From: DASSUW01 sp963730535
Lineage (GTDB): Bacteria; Actinomycetota; Thermoleophilia; Solirubrobacterales; Solirubrobacteraceae
Assembly: GCA_963730535.1 (NCBI GenBank)
Contig: CAVSRU010000005.1
Span: 659,679 to 723,678 of the forward strand
Length of the DNA stretch: 64,000 bases
Reading direction: 5' to 3'
A program made the translations under genes and the position numbers. Shown one piece after another: positions 15,321 through 24,297 of this stretch. The notes beneath the pieces were generated by a model. The model saw only the letters and a list, made by a program, of their open reading frames with translations, was not told the DNA's origin and searched no databases. How positions within the stretch are numbered: the stretch's first letter is position 1; each line of letters begins with the position of its first letter.

Positions 15321-16442
15321 CTACCACTCTCTCAGGCGCGCGGAGATCAGCACGTCGCCGGCCACGCGGGAGCAGTCGAGCGTGAGCGCGCGGGTCGCCT
15401 CGGCGATCCGCTCCACCCCCTCCCCCTCCAGCGGGTCGCGCGCGTGCGAGCCGCCGAGTACGACCGGAGCGACGAAGAGCCGGATCTCGTCGAGCTCGCC
15501 GGCGTCGAGGAACGCGCCCGCGAGGTGCGGGCCGCCCTCGAGCAGGATCGAGGTGACGCCGGTGGCGCCGAGCTGGGCCAGCGCGTTGCGCACGCGCGCG
15601 GGCTCGTTCTCGCCGGTGGCCACGATCACGTCGGCGCCGGCGACCTCGAGCGCATCGGCGGCCAGGCGCGGCGCGGCGCGCGAGATGACCACGGTGAGCG
15701 GGAGCTCGGCGGCCCCGCGGACGAGCTGGGAGTCGAGCGGCAGCCGCGCCTCGGAGTCGAACACGACGCGGCGCGGCTGGCGGTGCACGCCGTCGACGCG
15801 GGCGGTGAGCAGCGGGTCGTCGGCCAGCGCGGTCCCGATGCCGACGGCCACCGCGTCGCACTCCGCGCGCCAGTGGTGGGCCATCCGGCGGGACGCCTCG
15901 CCCGAGATCCACTTCGAGTCGCCGGTGCGGGTGGCGACCTTGCCGTCGAGCGTCATCGCCGACTTGAACAGCACGTAGGGGCGGCCGGTGCGCGCGTGCT
16001 TGCGGAACGGTTGGTTGAGCAGCCGGGCGCGCGCGGCCGTCTCGCCGTCGGCCACCACGACCTCGACTCCCTCGTCGCGCAGGATCCCCAGGCCGCGCCC
16101 GGCGGCCTTCTCGGTCGGGTCGTCGGAGCCGACGACCACGCGGGCGATGCCGGCCTCGATCAGCGCCTCGGTGCACGGCGGGGTCTGGCCGTGGTGGCAG
16201 CACGGCTCGAGCGAGACGTACATCGTCGCCCCGCGCGTGTCGGCGTCCCCGCACGCGGCGAGCGCCTCGCGCTCGGCGTGCGGCGCTCCGTAGGCGGTGT
16301 GGAAGCCCTCGCCGAGCACCTCGCCGTCCTTGACCACGACCGCGCCGACGAGCGGGTTCGGGGTCGTCCGCCCCCGCCCAGCCTCCGCGAGCTCGATCGC
16401 GCGGGCGAGATGGACGGCGTCGGTCTGGAGGAGCGGGGTCAC
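15321..16442 (-). CDS. ribD: Bifunctional riboflavin deaminase/reductase
   Basis: 373 residues. The N-terminal deaminase (1-150) has the zinc site PHAEREAL and EPCCHHGQTPPCTEAL. The C-terminal reductase (about 155-373) opens RPYVLFKSAMTLDGKVATRTG and has the ILLEGGPHLAGAFL NADPH loop. It deaminates and then reduces the pyrimidine product of RibA. It starts with GTG at 16442 and is first in the ribD-ribE-ribBA-ribH operon. I found no FMN-riboswitch-like structure in the 65 bp before it; the divergent glycosyltransferase starts there instead. Confidence 0.96.
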   Translation of the reverse strand: MTPLLQTDAVHLARAIELAEAGRGRTTPNPLVGAVVVKDGEVLGEGFHTAYGAPHAEREALAACGDADTRGATMYVSLEPCCHHGQTPPCTEALIEAGIARVVVGSDDPTEKAAGRGLGILRDEGVEVVVADGETAARARLLNQPFRKHARTGRPYVLFKSAMTLDGKVATRTGDSKWISGEASRRMAHHWRAECDAVAVGIGTALADDPLLTARVDGVHRQPRRVVFDSEARLPLDSQLVRGAAELPLTVVISRAAPRLAADALEVAGADVIVATGENEPARVRNALAQLGATGVTSILLEGGPHLAGAFLDAGELDEIRLFVAPVVLGGSHARDPLEGEGVERIAEATRALTLDCSRVAGDVLISARLREW

Positions 16443-16458
16443 TGGCGTGCAAAGGATA

Positions 16459-16474
16459 TTGACTGAGGGGTCAA
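16459..16474. promoter_or_regulatory. Small inverted repeat between ribD and glycosyltransferase gene
   Basis: TTGACTGAGGGGTCAA is a 5-bp dyad (TTGAC/GTCAA) in the 65-bp gap between divergent genes. It provides a -35-like TTGAC hexamer on both strands. It could be an operator or overlapping promoters; no clear -10 could be fixed. Confidence 0.3.
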
Positions 16475-16507
16475 CTAACTCCCGGCGGTACCGTCTATCG
16501 AGGCGTC

Positions 16508-17549
16508 ATGAAGCTGATCATCCAGATCCCATGCCTGAACGAGGAGGAGGCGCTCCCCGTCACGCTGGCCGACCTGCCGCGGGAGCTGCCGGGGTTCGAC
16601 GCGGTCGAGTGGCTGGTCATCGACGACGGCTCCACCGACCGGACGCTCGAGGTCGCGCGCGCCCACGGGGTCGACCACATCGTGCGGCTGACGAACAACA
16701 AGGGGCTGGCATCGGGCTTCCAGGCGGGGCTCGATGCGGCGCTTAAGCTCGGCGCCGACGTGATCGTCAACACCGACGCCGACAACCAGTACTACGGGCC
16801 CGACATCGCCCGGCTCGTCGCCCCGATCGTGGCCGGGGACGCCGACATGGTGGTCGGCGACCGCGAGGTCATGACGGTCGAGCACTTCTCGCGGCCGAAG
16901 AAGCTGCTCCAGCGGCTCGGCTCGTGGGTCGTCCGCCAGGCGTCGCAGACCGCGGTGCCCGACACCACCTCCGGCTTCCGGGCGTACAACCGCGAGGCCG
17001 CGCTGGCGATGCAGGTCGTCTCGAAGTTCACCTACACGCTGGAGACGATCATCCAGGCCGGCAAGCTGACGGTGGCGATCGACCACGTGCCCGTGCGCAC
17101 GAACCCGAAGCTGCGCGAGTCGCGCCTGTTCCCGTCGACGTGGACCTACATCCGCCGCAACGGGCTCTCGATCTTCCGCATCTACGCCATGTACGAGCCG
17201 CTGCGGGTGTTCATGACCGCCGCGTTGCTGGTGGCCATCGTCGCGCTCGGCGTGTGGGCCCGCTTCGCGTACTTCTTCTTCCAGGACGACGGCGCCGGGC
17301 ACGTGCAGTCGCTGATCCTCGGCGCCGTGCTGTTCAACGCCGCGATGGTGCTCGCCGCGCTCGGCATCCTCGGCGACCTGCTCTCGGGCCAGCGGATCAC
17401 GCTCCAGCGGATCTTCGAGCGCATCCGGCGCGTGGAGCTCGAGCTCGGCGTGCCGCCCTCGCACTACGAGCCGGGCTCGCGGCTCGGGCTCCGGCTCAGG
17501 CGACGAGCGCGAGGGCTCCGGCGAGGACCGCGAGGCCGTCAAGCTGTGA
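16508..17549 (+). CDS. Family 2 glycosyltransferase, dolichol-phosphate-mannose-synthase type (reading-frame break near its 3' end)
   Basis: A GT2 protein of about 347 residues. It opens MKLIIQIPCLNEEEALPVTL. Nucleotide-sugar motifs are VIDDGSTDRT near 38-47, and the DxD-type NTDADNQYYGPDIA near 89-102; acceptor-side residues are TTSGFRAYNREAA. Two transmembrane segments (about 232-255 and 268-290) anchor it to the membrane. It probably charges a polyprenyl phosphate with a sugar for wall or surface glycan synthesis. After SHYEPGSR the open frame runs straight into the methyltransferase. In the neighbouring frame the sequence ends GDEREGSGEDREAVKL then TGA at 17547-17549, an acidic tail overlapping the next GTG by 4 bp. 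I infer a one-base slip near 17485-17505. Confidence 0.8.
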
Positions 17550-18172
17550 GCGCCGCGGTCACGCGCGACGCCGAGGGCACGGTCACCGGCAACACCTACG
17601 ACAAGTACGGGTCGAAGAACCCGGTCGTCCGGCGGCTGATGGCGCGCTTCGAGCGCGACCTCGGCGAGCTGTTCGAGCGCGCGGCGCCGCAGTCCGTGCT
17701 CGACGTCGGGTGCGGCGAGGGTGTGCTCACGGCGCGCTGGGCGGCGGTCGTGCCGGGCCGCGTGGTCGGGATCGACCTCGCCGATCCGGCGCTCGAGGCC
17801 GAGTGGGCCACGCGCCACGCGCCGAACCTCGAGTTCCGGGTCATGAAGGCGGAGCGGCTGCCGTTCGGCGACGGCGAGTTCGCCGCCGCGGCCGCGATCG
17901 AGGTCCTCGAGCACGTGCCCGACCCCGAGCACACGGTCGCCGAGATGGCGCGCGTCGCCCGCGGCGGCCGGCTGCTCGTCTCCGTCCCGCGCGAGCCACT
18001 GTGGCGGGCGCTCAACATGGCCCGCGGCGCGTACCTGCGCGACTTCGGGAACACCCCAGGGCATCTGAACCACTGGTCGCGACGGGGGTTCGTGGCGCTC
18101 GTGTCCCGGCATGGGACGGTGGAGGAGATCCGGTCGCCGTTTCCGTGGACGATGCTGCTCGTGCGGGTGTAG
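17546..18172 (+). CDS. Class I SAM-dependent methyltransferase
   Basis: About 208 residues from the GTG at 17546. Motif I is SVLDVGCGEGVLTARWA near 51-67, motif II VVGIDLADPALEAEW, and the post-motif region AAAIEVLEHVPDPEHTVAEM is typical of the Methyltransf_11 group. It lies between a glycosyltransferase and a flippase, so it may methylate a sugar or lipid-linked intermediate; the substrate is unknown. As sequenced it is in frame with the upstream glycosyltransferase and would be made as one 554-residue fusion. The GTGA overlap with a plausible upstream stop makes two separate genes more likely. Confidence 0.8.
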   Translation: MSAAVTRDAEGTVTGNTYDKYGSKNPVVRRLMARFERDLGELFERAAPQSVLDVGCGEGVLTARWAAVVPGRVVGIDLADPALEAEWATRHAPNLEFRVMKAERLPFGDGEFAAAAAIEVLEHVPDPEHTVAEMARVARGGRLLVSVPREPLWRALNMARGAYLRDFGNTPGHLNHWSRRGFVALVSRHGTVEEIRSPFPWTMLLVRV

Positions 18173-18173
18173 G

Positions 18174-18200
18174 CGTCTCCGCGGGAACGTCTTGGAGACG
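18174..18200. terminator. Hairpin after the methyltransferase gene
   Basis: CGTCTCC (18174-18180) pairs perfectly with GGAGACG (18194-18200) directly after the methyltransferase stop and 19 bp before the flippase start. There is no T run; it could attenuate or separate the two transcripts. Confidence 0.35.
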
Positions 18201-18219
18201 TCGTTGACGTTCACGCCGG

Positions 18220-19467
18220 ATGAGTAGCTACGCCCGCGGCGCGCGCATCCTCAGCGTCGGGATCGCGACGACCGGGGTCGTCACGTTCGCGTACTTCGCG
18301 CTGGCCAGCCACTCGCTGAGCCCCGCCGACTACACCGGCATCTCGCTCCTGTGGTCGGTGCTGTTCCTGATCATCTCGATCATCTACCGCCCGGTCGAGC
18401 AGCTGCTCGCCCACACGATCGCGGCGCGCCGGGCTCGCGGCCACGAGGGGCATCCGCTGCGGGTGCCGCTGACGATCCAGCTCGCGGCGGCGGCGGTCTT
18501 CCTCGCCGCCGCCCTCGCGCTCCGGGGACCGATCCAGGACGACCTCTTCAACGGCTCGGCCGAGCTGTACTGGGTGCTGGTCGTCGCCGCGCTCGCGTAC
18601 GCCGCCAGCTACTTCGCGCGCGGCTGGCTGGCCGGGCACCAGCGCTTCGGCCTCTACGGCGGCCTCGTCCTGCTGGAGGCGATCACGCGCCTGCTGTTCG
18701 CGCTCGCCGTCGCGGTCGGGATCGCGTCCGGCCAGGGCGCCGTCGCGCTCGGCATCGCGGCGGCGCCGCTGGCCTCCCTACTCGTGCTGCCGTGGGCCCT
18801 CCGGCGGCGCGAGAGAGTCCCCGGGGGCGAGCGGGGCGGGGTCTCGCTGCGGGAGGGCGCGGAGTTCGCGGGCGCGGCGGCGGCGATCCTGGCCGCCGAG
18901 CAGGCGGTGCTCAACGGGCCCGTCCTGGCGGTCGACGCGACGGCGGCCGACGCCGCGCTGGCCGGCATCGTCTTCAACGTGCTGCTGATCGTGCGAGCGC
19001 CGCTGCAGCTCTTCCAGGCCGTGCAGACCTCCCTCCTCCCCCACCTCTCAGGGCTCGCCGCCACCGGCGGCGACGCCGAGCTGCGCGGCGCGATCCGCGC
19101 CACCGTGCTCGCGATCGCCGCCTTCGCCGGCGCCGTCGTGCTCGGCCTCGGCCTGATCGGCCCGTGGGCGATGGACGCGCTGTTCGGCGGGGACTTCAAC
19201 TACGGCCGCGGCGGGCTGATGCTGGTCGGCCTCGGCATGGGACTGCATCTGACCGCGAACACGCTCAACCAGGCCGCCCTCGCCCGTGGCCGCGGCCGCG
19301 CCGCCGCGGCCGCCTGGCTCACTGCCGCCGCGCTCTTCCTGCTCTGGCTCGTCGTCTCCCCGCTCGACGACGAGCTGCTCGCCGTCGAACTCGGCTACGC
19401 CGCGACCACGGGCCTGCTCGCCACCGCGCTGTGGCTGATCGAGCGCCAGGGGTCGAGCCGCACCTAG
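18220..19467 (+). CDS. Polysaccharide biosynthesis membrane protein (Wzx/MATE-like flippase)
   Basis: 415 residues, almost entirely hydrophobic with about 12 predicted membrane helices. It starts MSSYARGARILSVGIATTG, contains IYRPVEQLLAHTIAARRARG near 60-80, and ends LWLIERQGSSRT. Length, helix pattern and the paired six-helix halves fit the oligosaccharide flippase group that moves lipid-linked glycans across the membrane. The upstream glycosyltransferase and methyltransferase on the same strand support a surface glycan role. The exact glycan is unknown. Confidence 0.75.
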   Translation: MSSYARGARILSVGIATTGVVTFAYFALASHSLSPADYTGISLLWSVLFLIISIIYRPVEQLLAHTIAARRARGHEGHPLRVPLTIQLAAAAVFLAAALALRGPIQDDLFNGSAELYWVLVVAALAYAASYFARGWLAGHQRFGLYGGLVLLEAITRLLFALAVAVGIASGQGAVALGIAAAPLASLLVLPWALRRRERVPGGERGGVSLREGAEFAGAAAAILAAEQAVLNGPVLAVDATAADAALAGIVFNVLLIVRAPLQLFQAVQTSLLPHLSGLAATGGDAELRGAIRATVLAIAAFAGAVVLGLGLIGPWAMDALFGGDFNYGRGGLMLVGLGMGLHLTANTLNQAALARGRGRAAAAAWLTAAALFLLWLVVSPLDDELLAVELGYAATTGLLATALWLIERQGSSRT

Positions 19468-19482
19468 CCGTATCATCGCGGC

Positions 19483-21571
19483 GTGTCGGAGTTCTCCGCG
19501 CTGCAGTACGTCACGGACGCAGCGCTGGCATACCTGTCGCAGGACGATCTGCTCGAGGAGCTCCTGAGCCGCATCACCGAGGTGCTGTCCGCCGACACCG
19601 CGGCGATCCTCCTGCTCGACGAGAGCGCCGGCGTCGTGCGGGCCCGCGCCGCCCGCGGCATCGAGGAGGAGGTCGAGCAGGGCGTCCAGATCCCCGTCGG
19701 CCGCGGCTTCGCCGGCCGCATCGCCGCCGAGCGGCACGCCATCGCAATCGAGGACGTCGACCACGCCGACATCCTCAACCCGATCCTGCGCGAGAAGGGC
19801 ATCCGCTCGCTGCTCGGCGTCCCCCTGCTCGTCGAAGGCCGCGTGATCGGCGTCCTGCACGTCGGCAGCCTCACCCCGCGCCACTTCACCGCCGACGAGA
19901 CCGACCTGCTCCAGCTCACCGCCGACCGCCTGGCGGTGGCCATCGAACACACGAACCTGCATGACGGCGAGCGGCTGGCGCGCGAGGAGGCGGAGGCGGC
20001 GTCGCGCCGGCTCGAGTCGCTCCAGCGGATCACCGACGCGGCGCTCGCGTACCTGTCGCAGGACGATCTGCTCGAGGAGCTCCTGAGCCGCATCACCGAG
20101 GTGCTGTCCGCCGACACCGCGGCGATCCTCCTGCTCGACGAGAGCGCCGGCGTCGTCCGGGCCCGCGCCGCCCGCGGCATCGAGGAGGAGGTCGAGCAGG
20201 GCGTCCAGATCCCCGTCGGCCGCGGCTTCGCCGGCCGCATCGCCGCCGAGCGGCGCGCCATCGCGATCGAGGACGTCGACCACGCCGACATCCTCAACCC
20301 GATCCTGCGCGAGAAGGGCATCCGCTCGCTGCTCGGCGTCCCCCTGCTCGTCGAAGGCCGCGTGATCGGCGTCCTGCACGTCGGCAGCCTCACCCCGCGC
20401 CACTTCACCGCCGACGAGACCGACCTGCTCCAGCTCACCGCCGACCGCGTCGCGGTGGCGATCGAGCACGCGAGGCTGTACGAGCAGCGCCGCTTGGCCG
20501 AGGCGCTCCAGCATCGCCTGCTGCCCAGCGACCTCGGCCGCATCCCCGGGATCGAGCTCGCCACCCGCTACCTGCCCGCCAGCGGCGAGAGCCTGGGCGG
20601 CGACTGGTACGACGCGTTCATGCTCAGTCGCGGCCGCATCGTCGTGGCGACCGGCGACGTCGTCGGCCACGGTCTCGAGGCGGCGGCCGTGATGGGCCAG
20701 CTCCGCACGGCTCTGCGCGCGTATGCGGCGGACGATCATCCGCCCGACGCGGTCGTCGAGCACGTGAACAACCTGATGCTGAGCCTGGGGCCGACGCGCG
20801 ATGACGACGCTCGCGTACATGGTCATCACCCCGGATGAGGAGCTGCTCGAGCTGGTCAATGCCGGCCATCCGCCGCCGCTCGTGATCGGTCCCGACGGCG
20901 CGGCGTCCTTCCTCCCGCTCGCGGGAGGGATCGCGCTCGGCACGACGCCGGTCGCCCGATACCGGTGCGACGCCCACCCGTTCCCGACCGGCACGACCGT
21001 CGTCCTCTTCACCGACGGCCTCGTCGAATCGCGCGGCCGGTCGATCGACGAGGGCCTGGAGCGTCTGCGCGCGTTCTCTGCGGGCCATAGGAGCGTCGAG
21101 GATCTGTGCACCGGGATCGTCGATCGGCTGGTGCCGGAGCAGCGCCCCGACGACATCGCCGTGATCGCCGTCCGGGTGCCGCCACCGCCCGACCGGCTGC
21201 GCGCGCGGTGGCCGGCCGAGCGCGACTCCCTCGTCGCCGTCCGCCAGCTCCTGCGGCGCTGGCTGCGTGCCCAGTCGGCGACCGAGGACGAGATCTACGA
21301 CATCACGGTCGCCTGCCAGGAGGCGTGCGCGAATGCCGTCGAGCACGCCTACCGCCCCGGGCGCGAGTGGTTCGAGGTGGAGGCGACGTGCGACGACCGT
21401 CGCGTCCGCGTGGTCGTGCGCGATCACGGCCGTTGGCGGCCGCCCCGCGGGAGCAACCGCGGGCGGGGCCTGCCGCTGATGCGCGCGCTGATGGAGCGGG
21501 TGGACGTGGAGCACACCGACGAGGGGACGCTGGTCGTACTCGAGCGCACGCTGGCCGAGGAGGCCGCATGA
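19483..21571 (+). CDS. GAF-GAF-PP2C (SpoIIE/RsbU) phosphatase with C-terminal HATPase domain, frameshifted
   Basis: The reading frame from GTG 19483 stops at 20838; a second frame continues from about 20800 to 21571. The total length is 3n+1, and one extra G in CGCGATGACG near 20800 explains it: removing it joins LMLSLGPTR to MTTLAYMVI, as in other SpoIIE phosphatases. Joined, it has two GAF sensor domains (about 1-160, 175-335), a PP2C domain (GESLGGDWYDAF, TGDVVGHGLEAA, VLFTDGLVESRG, DDIAVIAVR) and a HATPase kinase domain (CQEACANAVEHAY, GRGLPLMRALM). Such proteins dephosphorylate STAS anti-anti-sigma proteins and bind/phosphorylate them, controlling a sigma factor. The STAS gene follows with a 4-bp overlap. 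Sequencing error or real break cannot be told apart here. Confidence 0.85.
19532..20452 (+). repeat. Near-identical tandem duplication of the GAF domain
   Basis: About 400 bp at 19532-19933 recur at 20051-20452, offset by exactly 519 bp (173 codons). I see only a handful of differing bases, for example GTGCGG versus GTCCGG and CGGCACGCC versus CGGCGCGCC. The DNA identity is far above what protein selection needs, so the copy is recent or kept uniform by gene conversion. Confidence 0.9.
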
Positions 21572-21918
21572 CCTGGATCGCAACCGTCAGCGAGGAGCGC
21601 CATGGCGAGCTCCCGATCGCCGTGATCGACGGCGAGATCGACGCCTCGAACGCCGCCGAGATCGGCGAACGCGTGCGGCTGCTGCTCTCCAACCGAAGCG
21701 CCGCGCTCCTCGTCGACCTCACGCGGATCACCTACCTCGACAGCGCCGGGATCAACGTGCTCTTCGAGCTCGGCACCGAGCTGCGCGACCGCCAGCTCCA
21801 GCTGCACCTGATCGTCGGCCCGGAGCAGCCGATCACGCGCGCGATCTCACTCACCGGTCTGGACGCCGTGGTCCCCGTGCACCCCACGCGCGAGGCCGCG
21901 CTCGAGCACGCGGGCTAG
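21568..21918 (+). CDS. STAS-domain anti-sigma factor antagonist
   Basis: 116 residues from the ATG at 21568. It has the SpoIIAA/RsbV layout: an N-terminal strand ELPIAVIDGEIDASNAAEIGE (split about residues 15-35) and the phosphorylation-site loop LTRITYLDSAGINVLFEL near 50-67, where the Ser of DSAG is the residue that partner kinases phosphorylate. Its start overlaps the stop of the phosphatase/kinase gene (ATGA), so the two form a partner-switching pair controlling an anti-sigma factor. The cognate sigma factor is not in the window. Confidence 0.93.
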   Translation: MTWIATVSEERHGELPIAVIDGEIDASNAAEIGERVRLLLSNRSAALLVDLTRITYLDSAGINVLFELGTELRDRQLQLHLIVGPEQPITRAISLTGLDAVVPVHPTREAALEHAG

Positions 21919-22508
21919 CGCGGGAGCGCGGCGAGGACGCGCTCGGCGGCGGTCTCGAGCGGCTCGTCGCCGGTGACGACGACGTCGGGCGCGTCCGGGG
22001 GCTCGTACGGGTCGTCGACCCCGGTCAGGTGCTGGAGCTCGCCCGCGCGGGCGCGGGCATAGAGGCCCTTCGGGTCGCGGCGCTCGCACTCCTCGAGCGA
22101 GGTCGCCACGTGGACCTCGACGAACGGCAGCTCGAGCCGCTCGTGGACGGCCCGGGCCGCCGCCCGGTCGGCGCGGTACGGGGAGACCAGCGCGACCAGC
22201 ACGACCACGCCGGCATCGGCGAGCAGGGCCGACACCTCTGCTGTGCGCCGCACGTTCTCGGCCCGGTCCTCGGCCGAGAAGCCGAGGTCGCCGTTGAGCC
22301 CGTGGCGCAGGTTGTCGCCGTCGAGCACGAAGGCGGGCCGCCCCTCCCCCACCAGCCGCGCCTCGACCGCCGCCGCCACCGTCGACTTGCCGGAGGCCGG
22401 CAGCCCGGTCATCCACACGGTCGCGCCCGGATGCCCGAGCGCGTCCCAGCGCTGCGCGCGGTCGAGCAGCCCCTGCTGCCAGACCACGTTGCTCGAGCGC
22501 GATGGCAC
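21915..22508 (-). CDS. cysC: Adenylylsulfate kinase
   Basis: 197 residues from the GTG at 22508. APS kinase phosphorylates adenosine 5'-phosphosulfate to PAPS. The P-loop is WMTGLPASGKSTVA near 32-45, followed by FVLDGDNLRHGLNGDLGFS and ARRTAEV-like NVRRTAEVSALLADAG, then DPKGLYARARAGE. The start codon overlaps the cysD stop by one base (TAGTG), so it is translationally coupled. It is a free-standing kinase, not fused to CysN. Confidence 0.95.
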   Translation of the reverse strand: MPSRSSNVVWQQGLLDRAQRWDALGHPGATVWMTGLPASGKSTVAAAVEARLVGEGRPAFVLDGDNLRHGLNGDLGFSAEDRAENVRRTAEVSALLADAGVVVLVALVSPYRADRAAARAVHERLELPFVEVHVATSLEECERRDPKGLYARARAGELQHLTGVDDPYEPPDAPDVVVTGDEPLETAAERVLAALPR

Positions 22509-23407
22509 TAGAAGTAGCCCTCGCGCTTGCGGTCCTCCATCGCCGCCTCGCTCACCCGGTCGTCCGCGCGCGTCTGGCCGCGCTCGGTGACCCGCGTGGC
22601 GGCGATCTCGGTGATCACGTCGTCGAGCGACGCCGCGTCGGAGCGCACCGCGCCCGTGCAGCTCATGTCGCCGACCGTCCGGTAGCGGACCGAGGCGGTG
22701 AACGGATCCTCGCCGTCCATGCGCTCGATGAACTCGGACACCGCGTAGAGCATGCCGTCGCGCTCGAACACCTCGCGCTCGTGGGCGAAGTAGATCGACG
22801 GGATCTCGAGGCCCTGGGTGCGGATGTACTCCCACACGTCGAGCTCCGTCCAGTTCGAGAGCGGGAACACGCGCACGTGCTCGCCGCGGCGGATGCGGCC
22901 GTTGTAGAGGTCCCACAGCTCCGGCCGCTGGCGGCGCGGCTCCCACTGGCCGTCCTCGTCGCGGAAGGAGAAGATCCGCTCCTTCGCGCGGGCCCGCTCC
23001 TCGTCGCGGCGGGCGCCCCCGAACGCGGCGTCGAAGCCGTGCTCGGTGATCGCGTCGAGCAGCGTCACCGTCTGGAGGCGGTTGCGCGAGGCGCGCGGGC
23101 CCGTCTCCTCGACCACGCGCCCGGCGTCGATCGACTCCTGCACCGACGCCACGACCACGTTCGGGACCCGGCGGTCGCGGAACTCGATCGCCTCCGGGAA
23201 GTTGTGCCCGGTGTCGACGTGCATGACCGCGAACGGGACGTCGCCGGGCGCGAACGCCTTCTCGGCCAGCCGCAGCAGCACGATCGAGTCCTTGCCGCCG
23301 GAGAACAGCAGCACCGGCTTCTCGAACTCGGCCGCCACCTCGCGGATGACGTGGATCGCCTCCGCTTCGAGGACCTGCAGGTGGGTCGCGGTGGTGGCGG
23401 CGGTCAC
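22508..23407 (-). CDS. cysD: Sulfate adenylyltransferase subunit 2
   Basis: 299 residues from the GTG at 23407. It is the catalytic PP-loop subunit of ATP sulfurylase, which adenylates sulfate. The PP-loop KPVLLFSGGKDSIVLLRLA is near 33-51, with HVDTGHNFPEAIEFRD and FGGARRDEERARAKERIFSF later; the C-terminus RVSEAAMEDRKREGYF is the family end. It overlaps the upstream permease gene by 4 bp and the downstream cysC by one base. The regulatory GTPase subunit CysN, normally between cysD and cysC, is absent from this locus. Confidence 0.95.
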   Translation of the reverse strand: MTAATTATHLQVLEAEAIHVIREVAAEFEKPVLLFSGGKDSIVLLRLAEKAFAPGDVPFAVMHVDTGHNFPEAIEFRDRRVPNVVVASVQESIDAGRVVEETGPRASRNRLQTVTLLDAITEHGFDAAFGGARRDEERARAKERIFSFRDEDGQWEPRRQRPELWDLYNGRIRRGEHVRVFPLSNWTELDVWEYIRTQGLEIPSIYFAHEREVFERDGMLYAVSEFIERMDGEDPFTASVRYRTVGDMSCTGAVRSDAASLDDVITEIAATRVTERGQTRADDRVSEAAMEDRKREGYF

Positions 23408-24291
23408 GAGATTCCGATCTCCAGCGGCGCTCGGCGGCGCAGGACGAGATAGCAGAGGACGGCGAGCAAGAGCGGCACGCCGATGAGCACGATGGCAGGA
23501 AGCTCCAGCCCGGCCTTGCTGAGGAGGCCGAGCGAGGACGCGAGCAGCACCACCCCGAGCGCCGCGCGCAGCGCGTTCTGCGGCACGCGGGTGGCGACGT
23601 TGCTGCCGACCCAGACACCCGGGATCGAGCCGAGCAGCAGCGTCCCCATGAGCCCGAAGTCGATGTTGCCCGACAGCAGGTGCGCGAACGCGGCCACCCA
23701 CAACAGGACGGCCGCGTGCGCGACGTCGGTGCCCACCACGCGATGGGGGCTGAGGCGGAAGCCGAGGATCAGGCCGATGGCGATCAGCGTCCCGGAGCCG
23801 GCGGACGTGACGCCGAGCACGAGGCCGATCGAGGCGCCGAGTGCGACAGCCGCCGCCTTGTGCCGGGCGTTCATGACGAAGGCGCCGCGCTCGCGGGCCG
23901 CGTGGTCGGCGAGAGCCAGCGCCCGCAGCAGCACGAGCGCGCCGGTCAGCGCGAGTGTCCCACCGATGGCGAGGAGCAGGAAGGTGTCGAAGCTGTCGCC
24001 CCACGATTCACGGAGGCGGTCGAGCAGCCACACGCCGACCAGCGCCGCCGGGCACGACCCGATCGCCAGCCACAGCGCCATTCGCGGGAACACCGTGCCC
24101 TTGCGGAAGTGCCGAAAGCCGCCGACCGTCTTGGTCACGGCGGCGTACGCGAGGTCGGTGCCGACCGCCACGACGGGCTGGATGCCGGCCACCAGGATGA
24201 GCAGCGGGGTCATCAGCGAGCCGCCGCCCATGCCGGTGACACCGACGAGCGCGCCCACGCCGAGGCCGAAGAGGATGATCGCCGGGTCCAT
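23404..24291 (-). CDS. TauE/SafE-family membrane permease
   Basis: 295 residues from the ATG at 24291 (MDPAIILFGLGVGALVGVTG). About eight transmembrane segments occur in two similar halves, each with a Gly-rich loop (GMGGGSLMTPLLIL near 22-35; SAGSGTLIAIGLILGF near 160-175), the TauE/SafE (DUF81) pattern. Family members move sulfite, sulfonates or other organosulfur anions. Its 4-bp overlap with cysD makes sulfate uptake for assimilation a reasonable inference. A longer in-frame N-terminus exists but adds a non-hydrophobic stretch, so I used this Met. Confidence 0.85.
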   Translation of the reverse strand: MDPAIILFGLGVGALVGVTGMGGGSLMTPLLILVAGIQPVVAVGTDLAYAAVTKTVGGFRHFRKGTVFPRMALWLAIGSCPAALVGVWLLDRLRESWGDSFDTFLLLAIGGTLALTGALVLLRALALADHAARERGAFVMNARHKAAAVALGASIGLVLGVTSAGSGTLIAIGLILGFRLSPHRVVGTDVAHAAVLLWVAAFAHLLSGNIDFGLMGTLLLGSIPGVWVGSNVATRVPQNALRAALGVVLLASSLGLLSKAGLELPAIVLIGVPLLLAVLCYLVLRRRAPLEIGIS

Positions 24292-24297
24292 GAGCGA

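Noticed and set aside
16443..16507. FMN riboswitch before ribD
   Set aside because: The spacer is only 65 bp and shared with a divergent gene; no RFN-like conserved stems were found.
18184..18219. Short match to the family A end (GTTGACGTT then CACGCCGG) with GAACGTC/GACGTTC dyad
   Set aside because: Only part of the end is present and there is no core; could be a remnant but is equally explained by chance in GC-rich spacer DNA.
19048..21156. Long antisense open frame (702 codons) opposite the GAF/SpoIIE gene
   Set aside because: Repetitive Asp/Gly/Ala/Arg-rich translation, mirrors the coding strand and its duplication; typical shadow frame in high-GC DNA.
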